Shown here: positions 1 to 13,098 of the stretch, piece after piece
Layout of the letters: each line of letters starts with the position of its first letter
How positions within the stretch are numbered: the first letter of the stretch is position 1
Notes under the pieces: model-generated
The model's database searches: none
Told to the model about the DNA's origin: nothing
What the model saw: only the letters and a program-made list of their open reading frames with translations
Translations under genes and position numbers: made by a program
Assembly (NCBI RefSeq): GCF_025698545.1
Contig: NC_068567.1
Span: 1,178,001-1,242,000 of the forward strand
Origin: Gossypium raimondii
Lineage: Eukaryota; Streptophyta; Magnoliopsida; Malvales; Malvaceae
Length of the DNA stretch: 64,000 nucleotides
Reading direction: 5' to 3'

Positions 1-313
1 ATGTATGAACTTATAGCAGTCATATTCTGGTCTCCGCTTTGTGGTAGCTTGTACCTTCTCAATCCCCCTTTTTTCATTTATTAGCTATATTACTTGGACT
101 TGATCATGAGTGTTGGATATGTATATATGTCCAACCAGGGTATTTTCTTTTTTTAAAAGTTTTTCATGTCTTTGGAGGGTCATATCTTATCATACTAATG
201 TTCATATATGCATCAAATCCAAGCATCACAAGTACTTAAAGAAAAATGAAGATCCCGAGTAACATAGTTTATTAGTATTTATTGTTATTATTAAATTGAA
301 ACATGTCATGCAG
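1..313 (+). other. Intron of the glyoxalase II gene (window starts inside it)
   Basis: No open frame here matches the part of glyoxalase II that should precede the first visible exon (the HxHxDH metal-site region and the Cys-His-Thr-x-Gly-His turn). The stretch therefore reads as intron, ending in a CAG acceptor at 311-313. It is AT-rich and I see no other feature in it. Confidence 0.6.
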
Positions 314-1679
314 GCCATATCAGCTTCTATTTTCCAAGTTCTGCAGCAATATTTACCGGGGACACATTGTTCAGCTTATCATGTGGCAAGCTTTTCGAAG
401 GAACCCCGGAACAGGTATCTTCTTTGACATCTAAAATTTAAAGGGCTATTTGGACTTGGCTATTAGTATCGAAGGTCAGTATGTTCGATATTTTTCAAGT
501 TTTCCATGTATTTGGGGGTTGATCCGGTATCCCCGCACCTATATCCAGCATTAGACATGACTATCATACATAGGTTAGAAAAAATGAAGAGTCTGGATAA
601 GTCAAAGTAACATAGAATTAAATGTGAAACAAATGTAAAATTCTGGCGCCGTATATCACAAACTTTCATATTCTGGTGATCATCTGTGTTTTTATCAATA
701 CATATCTTAATGGCTGAATTCTACCTGGCAGATGCTTTCTTCCCTTCAGAGGATCATGTCTCTGCCTGATGATACAAATATATATTGTGGTCACGAATAT
801 ACTTTGGTTAGTCTATTAATCTTTTCTATCGAACCCTTCAGTTTTCCCCATTCAGAATTCAGAAAGGCACTAACCATATAATGTACCTGTTTTGGCAGAG
901 TAATTCGAAATTTGCATTGTCGATAGAACCCAAGAATGAAGCACTTCAGTCGTATGCAGCGCATGTAACTCACCTTCACAACAAAGGGTTGCCTACGGTA
1001 ATTTCTATAGTTTGTCTTTCTTAGCTAATTTCTCATACCTTTTGAGGATTTCTTTTTTGTTCAATATACCTTTCAAGGACTAGATCATAAAATTTGTCGA
1101 ACAAACCGATAATGATTTGTTTTTGGTCATTGAACTTAGTAATTAGGTCTACTTTAGTACCTGAACTTGGATTTCGTCAAGATTTAATGATGTGACTAGT
1201 GTGCTTGGAAAATGACTGGATTGGTCAGTCGAATTAATTGGACCGATAATTGACCGGTATACTAGTCCAAACAAAGGGTTGAACCGATTGAATCAAAAAC
1301 TGCTTGAAACCTTTGGGTTGAACCGATTGAATCAAAAACTGCTTGAAACCAGTAAAAATAAAAAACTAGGACAGAAACCAGTAATTGAATAGGTTGAAAC
1401 GATTTAATAAATTTTTTTAGTTATTTATGCAACTGTGTTTGACCGTTGGCTCAACTCGATCCATGCGAGTCGAGCAAGCTCCCCCAAATTGCCTGATAAT
1501 GTAGCATCAACTAACAATCTGCTGTTTTTCAGATTCCAACTACACTGAAAAAAGAGAAGGCGTGTAATCCGTTCCTTCGAACGATGAGCTCAGAAATCAG
1601 GCAGGCATTAAATATTCCGGCCGATGCAAATGCGGCTGAAGCGTTGGGTGTCATTCGTCAAGCAAAGGATAATTTCTAG
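314..1679 (+). CDS. GLX2-5: Hydroxyacylglutathione hydrolase (glyoxalase II), organellar type, 3' part
   Basis: The last four exons are 314-414, 732-806, 899-997 and 1533-1679 (stop TAG 1677-1679). All have GT donors and AG acceptors and join in one frame; the first begins with two bases of a split Gly codon. Glyoxalase II hydrolyses S-D-lactoylglutathione to D-lactate and glutathione, the second step of methylglyoxal detoxification. The fragment carries the metal-bridging Asp in FTGDTLF and the metal-binding His in YCGHEYT, followed by the C-terminal glutathione-binding domain with NPFLR. Wording such as [12 protein letters not shown] and the acidic DNF end match the Arabidopsis mitochondrial/plastid forms GLX2-4 and GLX2-5 better than cytosolic GLX2-2. 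The 5' half, including the transit peptide, lies outside the window. A dispersed repeat sits in the last intron. Confidence 0.93.
1153..1450. repeat. Dispersed repeat in the last glyoxalase intron
   Basis: This segment (Gln/Asn-rich look: repeated GGTTGAACCGATTGAATC-type words) is similar along its length to 58130-58510, which lies in the intron of the small secreted-peptide gene. It contains a direct duplication of about 37 bp (1276-1348). The two copies share the GATGTGACTAGT word and the ACTGGTATACT/ACCGGTATACT word. It is probably a degraded member of one nonautonomous transposon family. Confidence 0.6.
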
Positions 1680-4600
1680 GGCTTGTTTAGACACCATTGC
1701 TGTATGTGTATAGGTGATGTTAGCTCTTCCATATGTGAAATAAAAAACCACAAATGTTTACCAATGTTCATATGCTTTGATTTTAAATTTTTTTGGTTCT
1801 TTCGAAATTCTCTTGAGCTAATCTCAAAATATTATTTCGCTTATTTCATCATAACAATTTTTTATTCCTTTGCCTCTTATATACATGTAATTTTTAACAT
1901 TAAAATCTCAAAATCGGATTGGAGATCGAATTGGTTTATTTTACGGTCCAATTAGTTTAATTGATTGGGTTGATTGGTTTTGGGTCAGACCAATTTAGAT
2001 CATGTTAATTTGAAGTTTTAAAAATTTCAGGTTTTTTTGACATGTAAGTTTCGAGGTTGGATCATTTTGAATCTGGTTCAATTGTGTTTGAGGTTTGGGA
2101 TTTTTGGGTTGAATAATTATTGGTATAGATCATTTTGGATTTTAATCACTTCGTTATTTGCGCTATATTTAAGTTTGAATCAATTTAAGTGTGATTGGAG
2201 AAGTGTAAGTTGTTTTTTTGGTTAATAAATTAGGTTAATCGGTTGGGGTTTAGGTTTGAATTGATTGAGCCGGATTTTAATATATTTTTTATAAAGATAA
2301 GGATAGTCTAAAAGATGAATTTGGAGAGAATGTCGATCTGAAACTTTAAAAATAAAACTTTTGTTATTTCATATTGATTTAATCAAAATTGATAAATTAC
2401 ATAAAGATTATCTTAAAATAGCATCGTTCTTACTTTGGTTTTTTTTTGTCAATTTAGTCATTACTGTTAGAAAATTTAATCAAAATGGTTATCCCATAGT
2501 TTGTTGACTGGATTTGCAAAAAGAAAAAGAAAAATTGTTCTTATAATCCCTTTAAAAATTACAAAATTTTTAAGTTAACCCTTTAAATCCCCATATTAAA
2601 TAACATAAAGAAATGCTAGATCTAGGTTCCGAACTTCCGATATGCTTTCACCACCGTCTTCCCCCACTATTTCTTCTGTTTCCTCCTCCGATTTAGACAT
2701 TGAGATAAATTTCTTAATTACTCATGTTCTCCATTTATTTATTTTCCTACTTAATAGCTTAGTTGCACAGTTTTTTCAAAAGCACTTTGATTTATGAAAA
2801 GATGATTACTCTTCAAACAGAAACTATATGTATTAAGGTTTGTTTTTTAAATACAAAGCTTTCTGTTAACCCAAATAGTGAAACCACAAAACAATTGCAT
2901 TCTGATCAAATCATACCAAAAAAATGAAAAAAAAAATTATTAATATGCACAACTTTTGATTAACCCAAACTCTGAAATCTTGATCTAGTTTTCTTATTTG
3001 AGTGAAAGACGACAAAGTGAATATTTTAAAATTTAGGTTCAATAATCACGGGGTTAGGTGACATGGTAAGTGTTTATTCTACTTTAAACAATGATTGAGG
3101 ATTTAATCCTCGCCTTGAGTATGAATTAGCTTTAAAACCTGTGACCATCATCTACCATTTTAATGGGCCTACAAAATGCTAAGGATTGGTGATTAGGTTT
3201 CTTTTGTTAAATGTATTGATTTAGGGAAAGGTTTAAAACCGATTGATGGCTTACAAAACGCAGAAGATTAGTGATTGAGTTTTTTTTATTAAATGTGTTG
3301 ATTCAGAGAAAGGCTTTAAATCAATTAAGCCAAGGAACAGTTGAACCATATTTTTTTATTCTTTTACTATTTTTATTTTGAAAATTTGAAATAATTTATT
3401 TAATTAAATTGGACGAACTAATTGGACTAGCAAACAGGTGGCTTGATCGATTTGATTTCTGAAAACCTTGGTAATTGGACTTGTTTTTTTTTATTAAAAA
3501 GTAAAGAGGCTAAATTTTAAGAAATAAAAGTAGGAAATTAAATTCTAAAAATACGAAAAGCATAAGAACTTAGAACATATTTTAACTGTTTATATATATG
3601 GTTAAAGTGAATGGCTTAAGTCCCTTGAGTACTTAGGCCTACGTCACTCCATATGTGTATAATATGTGTGGGTTTTTTTAGTTTTTTTTTATCATTCATG
3701 CTCGTTTTACAGTCTATATTCAGGATTTGTGACAATCATTTTTAACTATATAATCATTAAAGTTCGAACTTGCATTCTATTTTCGAAATTATAATATGTC
3801 TTACCACTACATCTACTACTTAGAGGTCTTAATCATATTCTTTTTAATTAATTTTTATTTAATATTAAAGATAAAATGAGATAACACGGTTTAAACCCAT
3901 ATCAAACAAGCAAATCAATACTTTAATCACCATGTTTATCATATATATTAATTGTTTTTATTTATAAGTTATATCATACTTATGTAATATTTATATCATC
4001 ATATTTAAAGAAAAATTTGGAACGAATTTAGGAAGACAATAATAGTAGGTGACAAATAAAGTTTAGTGGGAGCCGTAATTTTCACCTGAAAGCGCCCATG
4101 TATCTGACGCCCCATGGACTCACCCGATTTCTGGTCCCTACCACCCACTGGCCACTAGTCACTACCCCACTTTTTTTCCTTTCAACCAAAATATTAGTTA
4201 CATAATATTTATTACGTGGTCTAATTTTGGTTTTAATCCTCTATTACTTTGGAATTTAAAATTTAGTCCTTTTCTGATAATGGGTAAAGTTTAAAGGATT
4301 GCCTACGGGTCAAACTCGAGATTGGTGTTAACTAAATACTCTAACACAATTACTTTTTCACTCACTAGTGGTTTAGTGACAAACCATCTACTTTTGGTGG
4401 ATACCAAAAAAATTATAATTTAACTAATAACATTAACAATCAAATTTTGAGTTCTAGAGATTTTGAAGAAAAATTATAGCTAATAATATTAACTATTAAC
4501 TTTCATCAATTAAGTTAAGATCAGGTAAAAGTACCAGAGAAGCTCCTGTAATTAGGGGCAGATTGCATTTTGGCTCTTCTACTGGAAAAATAGACAAATT

Positions 4601-5310
4601 AGCCCTTATACATTTTGAAACATGCAAATTAGTCATTCCGTTAAATTTCATCTGTAAAATAATGATGTGGAATGTTAATTTAAATGGTTAATTCATAATT
4701 TGGTCCCTAAACTATAGCTAAAATATCATTTTGATAAAGGGTTAATTTTCATGTTTCAAAACAAATGGTATAAAGGTTAACTTATCCATTTTTTAGTAGA
4801 AGGTCTAAATGCAATCCACTCCTAAATAGAAGGGCTTCCTCATACTTTACCACTAAAATTAGTATATTAACAAAATCATGAGAACTCGAACTTAATATTA
4901 ACAATTAACTCTCGTCAAATCAAATTTAAAATCCAACTTAAATACTAAAAAATAATATAATAATCTTTAAATCCCAAAATGTACAATATTCACAAAATAT
5001 AAATATCACATTCGACAAAAGCAATACACATATATCATATTAAAAGATGTCAAACTAATGATAGAGATATTAAATAAAAATTTCATATAGTAGAGGGACT
5101 AAAATAAGAATTAGTCCTATTAATTTTCCTTCACGTTGAGAAGGGGAAAAAATAAATCAACGTTTTGCCCCGCCAAACAGCTTTTTTATTCACAACTTTT
5201 TTATTCACAACGACCATAATATTTATCAATTTTCCGCACACTAATCGATAATATCGACGATCCCCATTTTTTGCTGATAAAAAAGGGGAAAAAAAGAAAA
5301 AGGAGAGAAA
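1680..5310. other. Intergenic region, glyoxalase II to 3BETAHSD-like gene
   Basis: No convincing gene was seen. The two short plus-strand open frames near 1683 and 2037 have low-complexity translations with no family resemblance. The region is AT-rich with degraded repeat material around 1900-2300 and 3000-3480, where related GGTTTGAATTGATTGAG-type and GATTGATGGCTTACAAAA-type words recur. A foldback element lies at 4524-4851. The last 150 bases before the next ATG should hold the promoter and leader of the 3BETAHSD-like gene, but I could not fix a TATA box. Confidence 0.5.
4524..4851. mobile_element. MITE, family A (Mutator-like foldback)
   Basis: The left end GGTAAAAGTACCAGAG and the right end CTCATACTTTACC are imperfect terminal inverted repeats. 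The interior has paired statements such as GATTGCATTTTGGCTC against its inverse near 4800-4825. Relatives lie at 11222-11448, 33709-34603 and 41110-41394. No clear target duplication is left at this copy. Placing it in the Mutator superfamily follows from the 9-bp duplication at the 41110 copy. Confidence 0.65.
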
Positions 5311-8300
5311 ATGGCGGAGAAGGCGGCGGCGTCTGACGTAGCGCGTGGAGGTTGGAGCGAAACTCGGACGTGCGTTGTTTTAGGAGGTCGTGGATTCATA
5401 GGAAGAACGCTAGTCAACAGGTTACTGCGACTCGGAGGCTGGATCGTCCGAGTCGCTGACTCATCATCTCACTCGCTGCTGCTCGATACTTCCTCTGGTT
5501 TAGATTCTCTCCTCTCTGATGCTATCAGTTCTGGTCAAGCCACCTTTTGCCACGTCGATGTTCTCGATACTTCTCAAATCGTCAAAGGTAAAAAAGTAAA
5601 GTAAATATACGATCAATATTCGCATGTATATATATACCTCTTTAAACATATAAGCATTTCCGATGGAGATACTGGAGAAATGCTAGGAAAGAGAGCTCGA
5701 TCAGTTATCTATTTAAGTTTAAGGTGATTTAAAGTTAGTTTAACTGAGAATGGAGTTTGCGCTAAGCATTTTTGTTGATTGTTGATTTTTGGTTTCTAAA
5801 GAAGTTGCAGTGAAGTCAAATAAAACTCATAGTTGATCATAAATGAACAAATGATTGACAGGTCATATCCGTTATAGCATAATCGGTCTCTATAAAAGTA
5901 AAATCATATATATATATATATATTTAAAAATATGCTGTTTTGCTTTCGATTTAAAACTTGTTCGTTTTGTCTCTGGAAATGAACGTGAGTTGAAAAAGCG
6001 ATTGTTAAAATAGTATTAGATTTACATTAATTGAAATAGAGGCTTTTTGTTGTTACCTTAGAGATTAATATTACTAGATGGCTTTAACTTTAGCTGGAAA
6101 TCTTAGAAAATTAGGGATACACAATAGTTAGTTCGTGAGAAGCCATGAAAAAATGTTTGAGAGTTGAAAATGTTAGTTTTATCAATCTTGTTTGTTTTCA
6201 CCCTTTGCAAGGTAAACAAGGAAGATAGACCTACTGAATGTATTTGTTTCTGTTTGTTTGCGAGAAAAATAGATAAAAGAAATTAGTATCTGAATTTTTT
6301 TTTGTTAAGGAACTGAAGCGTATGCTGGGACAGAAAGGAAATAAATTGAATTCACATATGTTGCATTTTTATGTCATCTTCAGTTTTAAAATATCATTGC
6401 AACTTTGGAAATGTTTGAGAAATTGGCTCTGTTCTGACAATACACCTCTTGCAGTAACTACAGGGGCAGATGTTGTATTTTACATGGAACCGACTGATTT
6501 AGACACACATGATTTCAGTAATTGCTACGTGATCATAGTTCAAGGTAATGGGCCTTTCTTGTTTGCCTCTCTTTATGAGATTTATAACTATATACTATAT
6601 TTCAAAATCATACCATTGCGTTGACAATATTTTCAGGTGCAAAAAATGTCATTAATGCATGCCAAGAAAGTAAAGTTAAGCGACTTGTATACAATAGTTC
6701 TGCAGATGTTGTTTTTGATGGTTCACAAGATATACTTAATGGTGATGAGTCCTTCGCTTACCCAGGGAAAGTATGTTTCATATTGCTTCAATCTGATAAA
6801 ACTATTTTGGGTTTTGAGTTTCCATCTGTTTGCTAATTGTCCTTTTGTTTATTGATGCACCTCTACAGTTTAAGGATATGACAGTTGACCTTAAGTTTCA
6901 AGCTGAAGGACTAATCAGGTTAGCTAACAATATTGGCGGTCTTCAAACATGTGTACTTCGCCCTAGCAATGTCTTTGGACCTGGTGAAACACAATTTGTG
7001 CCTTTGCTAGCGAATCTGGCCAAGTTCGGTTTGGCAAAGGTTTGTGAACAATCTTAACTTCGCTTTATTTGTGTAGAGCTGTAGTTTTACTATTATCTTG
7101 ATTATTTTAAAATTCTTACTGTTATCTACCGTATCGTAATGGATATTTCTACATTGATTATCAAAGTATAGGCTAAAAGTGAAATATGGCAATGTGTCTT
7201 TAGGAACCTCTTTACTTTTAGCCCTAATTTCCCATGTTTGATTTATCTCAAGTAAGATCCTTTTTGCATCCCAGATCATTTATGCCTTTTGGGAATGTGC
7301 AGCTAGTTGTCTGTTTCTAAAATTATATTATGTCTTGCCTTTTTTTTTTTTTGGAAAATATATGTTTACTTTATGTTATGATGGAATAAGTAGTATTTCT
7401 ATTAATCCTTTTTATAGTAACAGCTCTCATTTCAGTTCATTACAGGAAGTGGTGGAAATATGTCTGACTTTACCTATGTCGAGAATGTTGCTCATGCTCA
7501 TATCTGTGCTGCAGAAACTATGGATTCTTGGGTAGTCTCGGTGGCTGGAAAGGTACTCCTTAAGTTTGAAAGATATGTAAAGTTCTCTCTTATTTTAATT
7601 AATATTAAAACTATGTCTAAGGGAGATGTTCTCAATATGCAGGCTTTTTTCATTACAAATCTCGAGCCTATAATGTTCTGGGAATTTATCTCTCTCATAC
7701 TTGAAGGCTTAGGGTATCAAAGGTAAAGCATGCTGGTTTTCCAATGTGTGAAAGTCTGCGATATCGTACTGATTCGTGGTAGGTTACTATGCTGTAGATT
7801 CATCAAACTAACATGATTGTGACATGTAATATATTTAATTGTGTTACATTTTTTGTTCATAATTTACTTGTGTTACTAAGACGGTTATCATGGGCCAGAG
7901 GAGGGAACAAAGAAACTATGATCATTTTATGAAGCGTTGTTCCTTATTTGGATCCTTTCCTTTGGTCTTTGAAATTTGAAATATGTTTTTCATTGCCAAT
8001 TCATCAGCACAAATACTGCTAGATTTTGGCATACCATCAAGAATTTTAGTGTAGGAATGGATGTTCTTTCTTGTTTGGAAGTGGAATCCTACTAATATGA
8101 TCTACAAAATCTGCTGGTTTATGTTTTAGTGTCCTGTTTGACTTCCTTCTCTGAATTCTCTTTTTCTTTTGGTTGACAATTTATGTACTTTTTTTCTTTC
8201 TGCTAAATTGGCTGCTGAAGCAATTACAAAATCCCTTTTCTCTTTTCTTTTCTTTTTTGTCACCTTTAGTATTCTCCTGACTGGAGTTGTCAATTGCATT

Positions 8301-11300
8301 GCAGACCGTTCATAAAAGTTCCTACTTGGATGGTTTCCTATGTAGTCATACTTAGTCAATACATACACGACAAGTTGGGCTACAGAATGTATAAATATTC
8401 CGTGTCACCTCATTACATTGTTCAGTTAGCTTCACGTAACAGAACTTTTGACTGCTCTGCAGCTCAAAAGCATCTTGGATACTCACTTGTTGTCTCACTA
8501 GAAGTAAGTTTCTGCTGTTTTTCCTTATATGTAAATCCATTCTTTTGTAACATATAATATTCTTGTAGTCTCTCTTTTCTTTTGGCACCCCTATTTTGTA
8601 CAGAATATTTCCAGATCCTCTGTTAGCTGTTAGTTTTTCATGATTTATTAGGACTTTTACAAAAATAGAAAAAAAAAAAATTCAGTTGACTAGCCAAAGT
8701 TTAAACTTAGTGCATTCAACATCCTTTTCAATATCTGAACATATATTTTTCATCTCTTGGTATTTCTGAATAATATTCATCTTCATAGAGTAGAAGCACT
8801 AATTATTGTCTCCACTTCTAAGGGATTGAGTGGTTATAACTCATAAGTTGACACATGAACATATCTTTGGTGGGTAGTTAGCTAGAGTTTAGGTTAATTC
8901 AGCTTATTTTCATGAACTGAACACTAGGATGAATGGAACTTGGTGGAATTGGGTATCCTCATTGCTTTGCTAAATTTGAAGGCTGGAGGAATTTTTGAAG
9001 CAAAGGAATGGCTGTTGGGTTTAGAATTTCTTGTAGAAACTAATAACTGCTTTTGTCCTTTACGCCTTATCCTTTTCTTCCCTAAGTTGATAAATGGAAA
9101 GACAATTTTCATTCTCTATTACACTTTTTCCCGTTCATGTTACATTTTGTTATTCCTTTAAGAAATTGAATTGAGCTCATAGAATGGTTTTATCTGAAGA
9201 TCGTTTTTGTCATCTCGTGATCACATCAATCACATAAAGTAGTTTCCAAAGATCCACTAGGGTGACTGCAACTTTTTTAATCTGAAAGTTTGACATACCT
9301 TTTTTATATTTGTTGCCGATAATGCAGGATGGTATCAAGTCAACAGTTGCATCATTCTCTCATTTATCTAAATACTCATCTTTTATGAGATTCGGCAATT
9401 TTGATGAACAATCCAAAGCAGAGAAGCTGCTAGGCAGCGGGATAGGTATTCTATTATATGTTTTTTATGCAGATTTCAATAATGGCATTGCATAGCTATT
9501 TCTCTGAAGTTTATGCTTAGCCAAAGAATTTGTAGTGTCCTTTCAACAATTGAGCACATGATTAGTTAGTTTGTAGATTTATTTTTGCGTACTACTTTTG
9601 AGCATGTCATGCTATGCCATGAGATTTTACTATGGGATTGAATAGTTAAAATGATTCTTTCTTCTAAAGTTGGTGAAGGTCTTTGAGGTTGTAATTGTAG
9701 CCGACAGGCTACATAGTCCATCTTGACTTCAGCTTTAAGCTTAAGCCGAGGCAACATTTCATGGCAAACTGTACAATCAGATGGAGGCATAAAACAAGAT
9801 GCATCAATTGGTCGCTAGTTGAATACTTGAGTCATGATCGTTTCTCTGGATGCATTCCATACCTGGGTGTTACATTTATTTTTTAATCTATTATGTGTTG
9901 TTTTTAGCAGTCATAAGATGTGGTTAGGGTTTTTCTAATATATGTTTTCTTAAAAATTTTAAAAGAAAAAAATATCTTTGATTTTGATTTTATTAATAAT
10001 AGTTTATTTAAACTTTTAGTAATTTTACCGAGTTGGTGTCATTTGAGACCAAAGCTGAATCAAACACTGTATTATAGCATATAGATAGATGCATTCAAAT
10101 AGGCTCTTATAAATAAATGAGGCATGATAGTGCAATTTTCTCCATATAGTGACCTTGAATTACTTCAATTCAGTTGCAGATGTCCTCCTGTGGAGAGATG
10201 AAAGGAGAACATTTATGTGCTTCCTTATACTGGCTTTGGCATTTTACTGGTTCTTTTTCTGTGGAAAAACTTTTACCTCATCTGCAGCCCAGCTTCTGCT
10301 GCTAGTTACAGCCATTCTTTATGGATACGGTATTTTAGCATCAGATATGTAAGTATTGCTAATTACATCCCTTGGTTCTTTCATCCCAGTTCATTGGGTC
10401 AATTTGTTGTAGTTCCCCGTTTTTACTCATCGATTGATTCAATCTGGAATGTGAACCAGTTCCATGGTCCTCTTTGGACCTCTTTCACTTTTTGTTTTCC
10501 AGTGTCCGTGTTTGATGCCAAACTCTTTTGATTAAGATACTCTTTCCATTACCTCTCTTCATTTCCATTTCCTTGTTTTGGCATATACCCCAGCTTCGGG
10601 AATGTCATTACCAATACAGAGATGGGGTTTGATTGCTTGTTTTCCTTTAGAATTCCTTTTTAAATAGTTAAAGAAATGTTCTAAAGTACTAATCATGTTT
10701 CCCTTGGTTCACTTTTACCATTTCTATCGACATGACCCAATCGGGCTTTCTTCCTGTCTGGTGAACTAGTTTATTAGATGCCATGCCCTTTTCCCCCTTG
10801 AAACAATTGGAACACCTACCTGAACCAATTTTCTCTTACAGTATTTACATTCCTACTATTAGCTTATAAAATCTGCAGTTCTATTTTTTATTCAGTAACT
10901 TGCTGAATATCGTATTATTGAAATATACTTTTCTGTCTTAATTATGATTGCCTTTGCGACAGATGTGGTTTTGCTGTTCAAAACATACCTTCATCTTGTT
11001 TTGAAATCCAAAACTCAGACGTGAAAAATTCAATCAGATCCATATCTTATATGTGGAATAGAGTAGTTTGTAGTATCCGATTGTTGGCCAAGGGAGAGGA
11101 TTGGAGCAGGTTTTTCAAGGTTTGTATTTTGATGGCAATGTGTTTACGGTTTCATGCTTTCTTTTATAGTTTCTTTTACTTTTTAAACTTTTCATTCTTG
11201 AACATGTCAAACACGTAATCTCAGTAAAAGTATCATGGACGCCCCTGTACTAAGAGTTGGATTATTTTGCCCCTTCTACTTTAAAAAGTGGGCAAATTAG

Positions 11301-12211
11301 CTAATGGTAGAAATGAATGGAATATTTTACGGAAGGATCGGTTTTCTCTTTGATCTAATGTGCAGAGGCTAAGTTGTCCTTTTTTTTATAGAAGGGGCAA
11401 AATGCAATCTCACTATTATAAAAAGGCCCTACATAGTACTTCTACCTGAAATCTCCGACGGTCCGACCTTATATGCTACCCTTGAAACCCTCATGTATTT
11501 CAGTTGAAATTTTGTATCCAGGTGCATTCTGGTACTTAATTGTTTTACAAAATGTGCCACTATAATTTCCCATTGCATCTTAGGTTTTAAATAAATGTAA
11601 TAATGTTATCGGGTTATTGAGTTACAACTGTCCATCTCCTCATTATACGTACTCATTGACGAAATTGGTTTCCCTGTCAAATATTTTGAATCTAACTGAG
11701 GAGTTAGCTTCTTTATAGCAAGACATGCGTAAACTTTACTGAAAACTCAATGTGGATCAGTTGCAAACTTCGACTTGAAGCAACCTGAAATTTTTTGATT
11801 GATTATAACCATATGAGCTATGCATAGGTCCATACAAATACTGACATATGCATGTAACTTATACAGGTTATGGCTTTCCTTTATTTGTTCAAGTGGATTG
11901 TATCATATTCCTTGGCTGTTCTTGTTGGCATCGGTAAGTAACAATATTACTTTTTGTTTAAATGGGTAATTATATTGGTTCATCGTGTGATACTGACTTC
12001 GGAAATTATCCGTAATGCAGTTCTGGTTTTTGCCTTCACTGCATTCTTCATTTACGAACAATATGAATCAGTGATCGAAGGATTATGGGCAGTTTTGTTG
12101 TTTGGTATCATGGAATCAAAAGGATTGATAATAAGTACCCTGCCAGATTACGTCACAGCATTTCTTCGAAACAACAACGGTTCGCATCAAGAAAAAGCTC
12201 ACTTTTCGTAA
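5311..12211 (+). CDS. 3BETAHSD/D: 3-beta-hydroxysteroid dehydrogenase/decarboxylase-like protein with reticulon domain
   Basis: The twelve exons are 5311-5587, 6455-6544, 6637-6770, 6869-7039, 7436-7552, 7643-7722, 8305-8503, 9328-9445, 10174-10348, 10963-11119, 11867-11933 and 12021-12211 (stop TAA). They total 1776 nt and encode 591 residues. Residues 1 to about 395 form an NAD(P)-binding Rossmann domain of the extended SDR family, with the glycine motif GGRGFIG at 25-31. Residues from about 396 form a reticulon homology domain, starting VADVLLWRDE and containing two long hydrophobic hairpins. That places the protein in the endoplasmic reticulum membrane. Arabidopsis relatives (3BETAHSD/D2 At2g26260 and At2g43420) act on 4-carboxysterols in sterol C-4 demethylation. 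The Lys of DLKFQAE is present, but the residue four before it, where SDRs carry the catalytic Tyr, reads Thr. The ATG follows an A-rich leader and is the first in frame. Confidence 0.93.
11222..11448. mobile_element. MITE, family A, in intron 10 of the 3BETAHSD-like gene
   Basis: The ends CAGTAAAAGTATCATGG and CATAGTACTTCTACCTG are imperfect inverted repeats. Inside, GGATTATTTTGCCCCTTCTA near the left end is mirrored by TAGAAGGGGCAAAATGCAATC near the right. The copy is intronic and does not touch the splice sites. Confidence 0.7.
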
Positions 12212-12684
12212 ATGCACGGTAATTACCAGTTCAAGCTCTTGTAGTAGTATTTTAGTTTTCCTTACTGATCGGCTTGTATTGTGTTTAGACTAGCTTAGAC
12301 TAGCATCGATGATCAGACGATAGAAATTGTTTTCCTATCAAAATATAGTAGCTTAATTGAACAGCATAAATTCTATCCCGTATCATTAAAAGTAAATCAG
12401 GGTAAAATACACATGTTACCAGACTTGACGGTGAGTGTTGAATACAGGTACGTTCATATTGTTATCTTTTCGTATCTCATCATTTTTCAACATCCGTATT
12501 CGAATATATGCCTAGTTTTAGAGAAAATGAAGATTCCGAGTAACATAGGGGACAACTATGTAGCACATGTTACCTGAATATTTCAACTGTTGAAATGTGG
12601 TTACTGGCCAAATTTAGTGTTCTAAAACTACATTCCATCGGGGACTTCCTTTTCCAGGTAGATTCGAAATTGAGAAAGGCTAGA

Positions 12685-13098
12685 TGTTGTAGTTCGAATT
12701 CTAGATTTATTAGATGTTCACTCTTTTATGTAGCTACATAAATAAAGGTAAATTAGTGAAAATTGGGCAAATTAGGTCTTACACGTTAGATTCAAGAACA
12801 AATTGGTTCTTCTGTTAAAAGTTTTATCCATTTTTACTATTAAAATTAGTCCATGTATGTCAGCACAAGGTGTACATGTCACGTATAATTGTGTTGTAGT
12901 TCGAATTCTAGATTTATTAGATGTTCACTCTTTTATGTAGCTACATAAATAAAGGTAAATTAGTGAAAATTGGGCAAATTAGGTCTTACACGTTAGATTC
13001 AAGAACAAATTGGTTCTTCTGTTAAAAGTTTTATCCATTTTTACTATTAAAATTAGTCCATGTATGTCAGCACAAGGTGTACATGTCACGTATAATTG
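12685..13098. repeat. Two identical 207-bp tandem copies
   Basis: The segment 12685-12891 is followed directly by 12892-13098. Reading base by base I found no difference between them. Each unit starts TGTTGTAGTTCGAATTC and ends CACGTATAATTG. The unit includes half of a family A foldback sequence (the ATTGGGCAAATTAGGTC portion). Confidence 0.9.
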
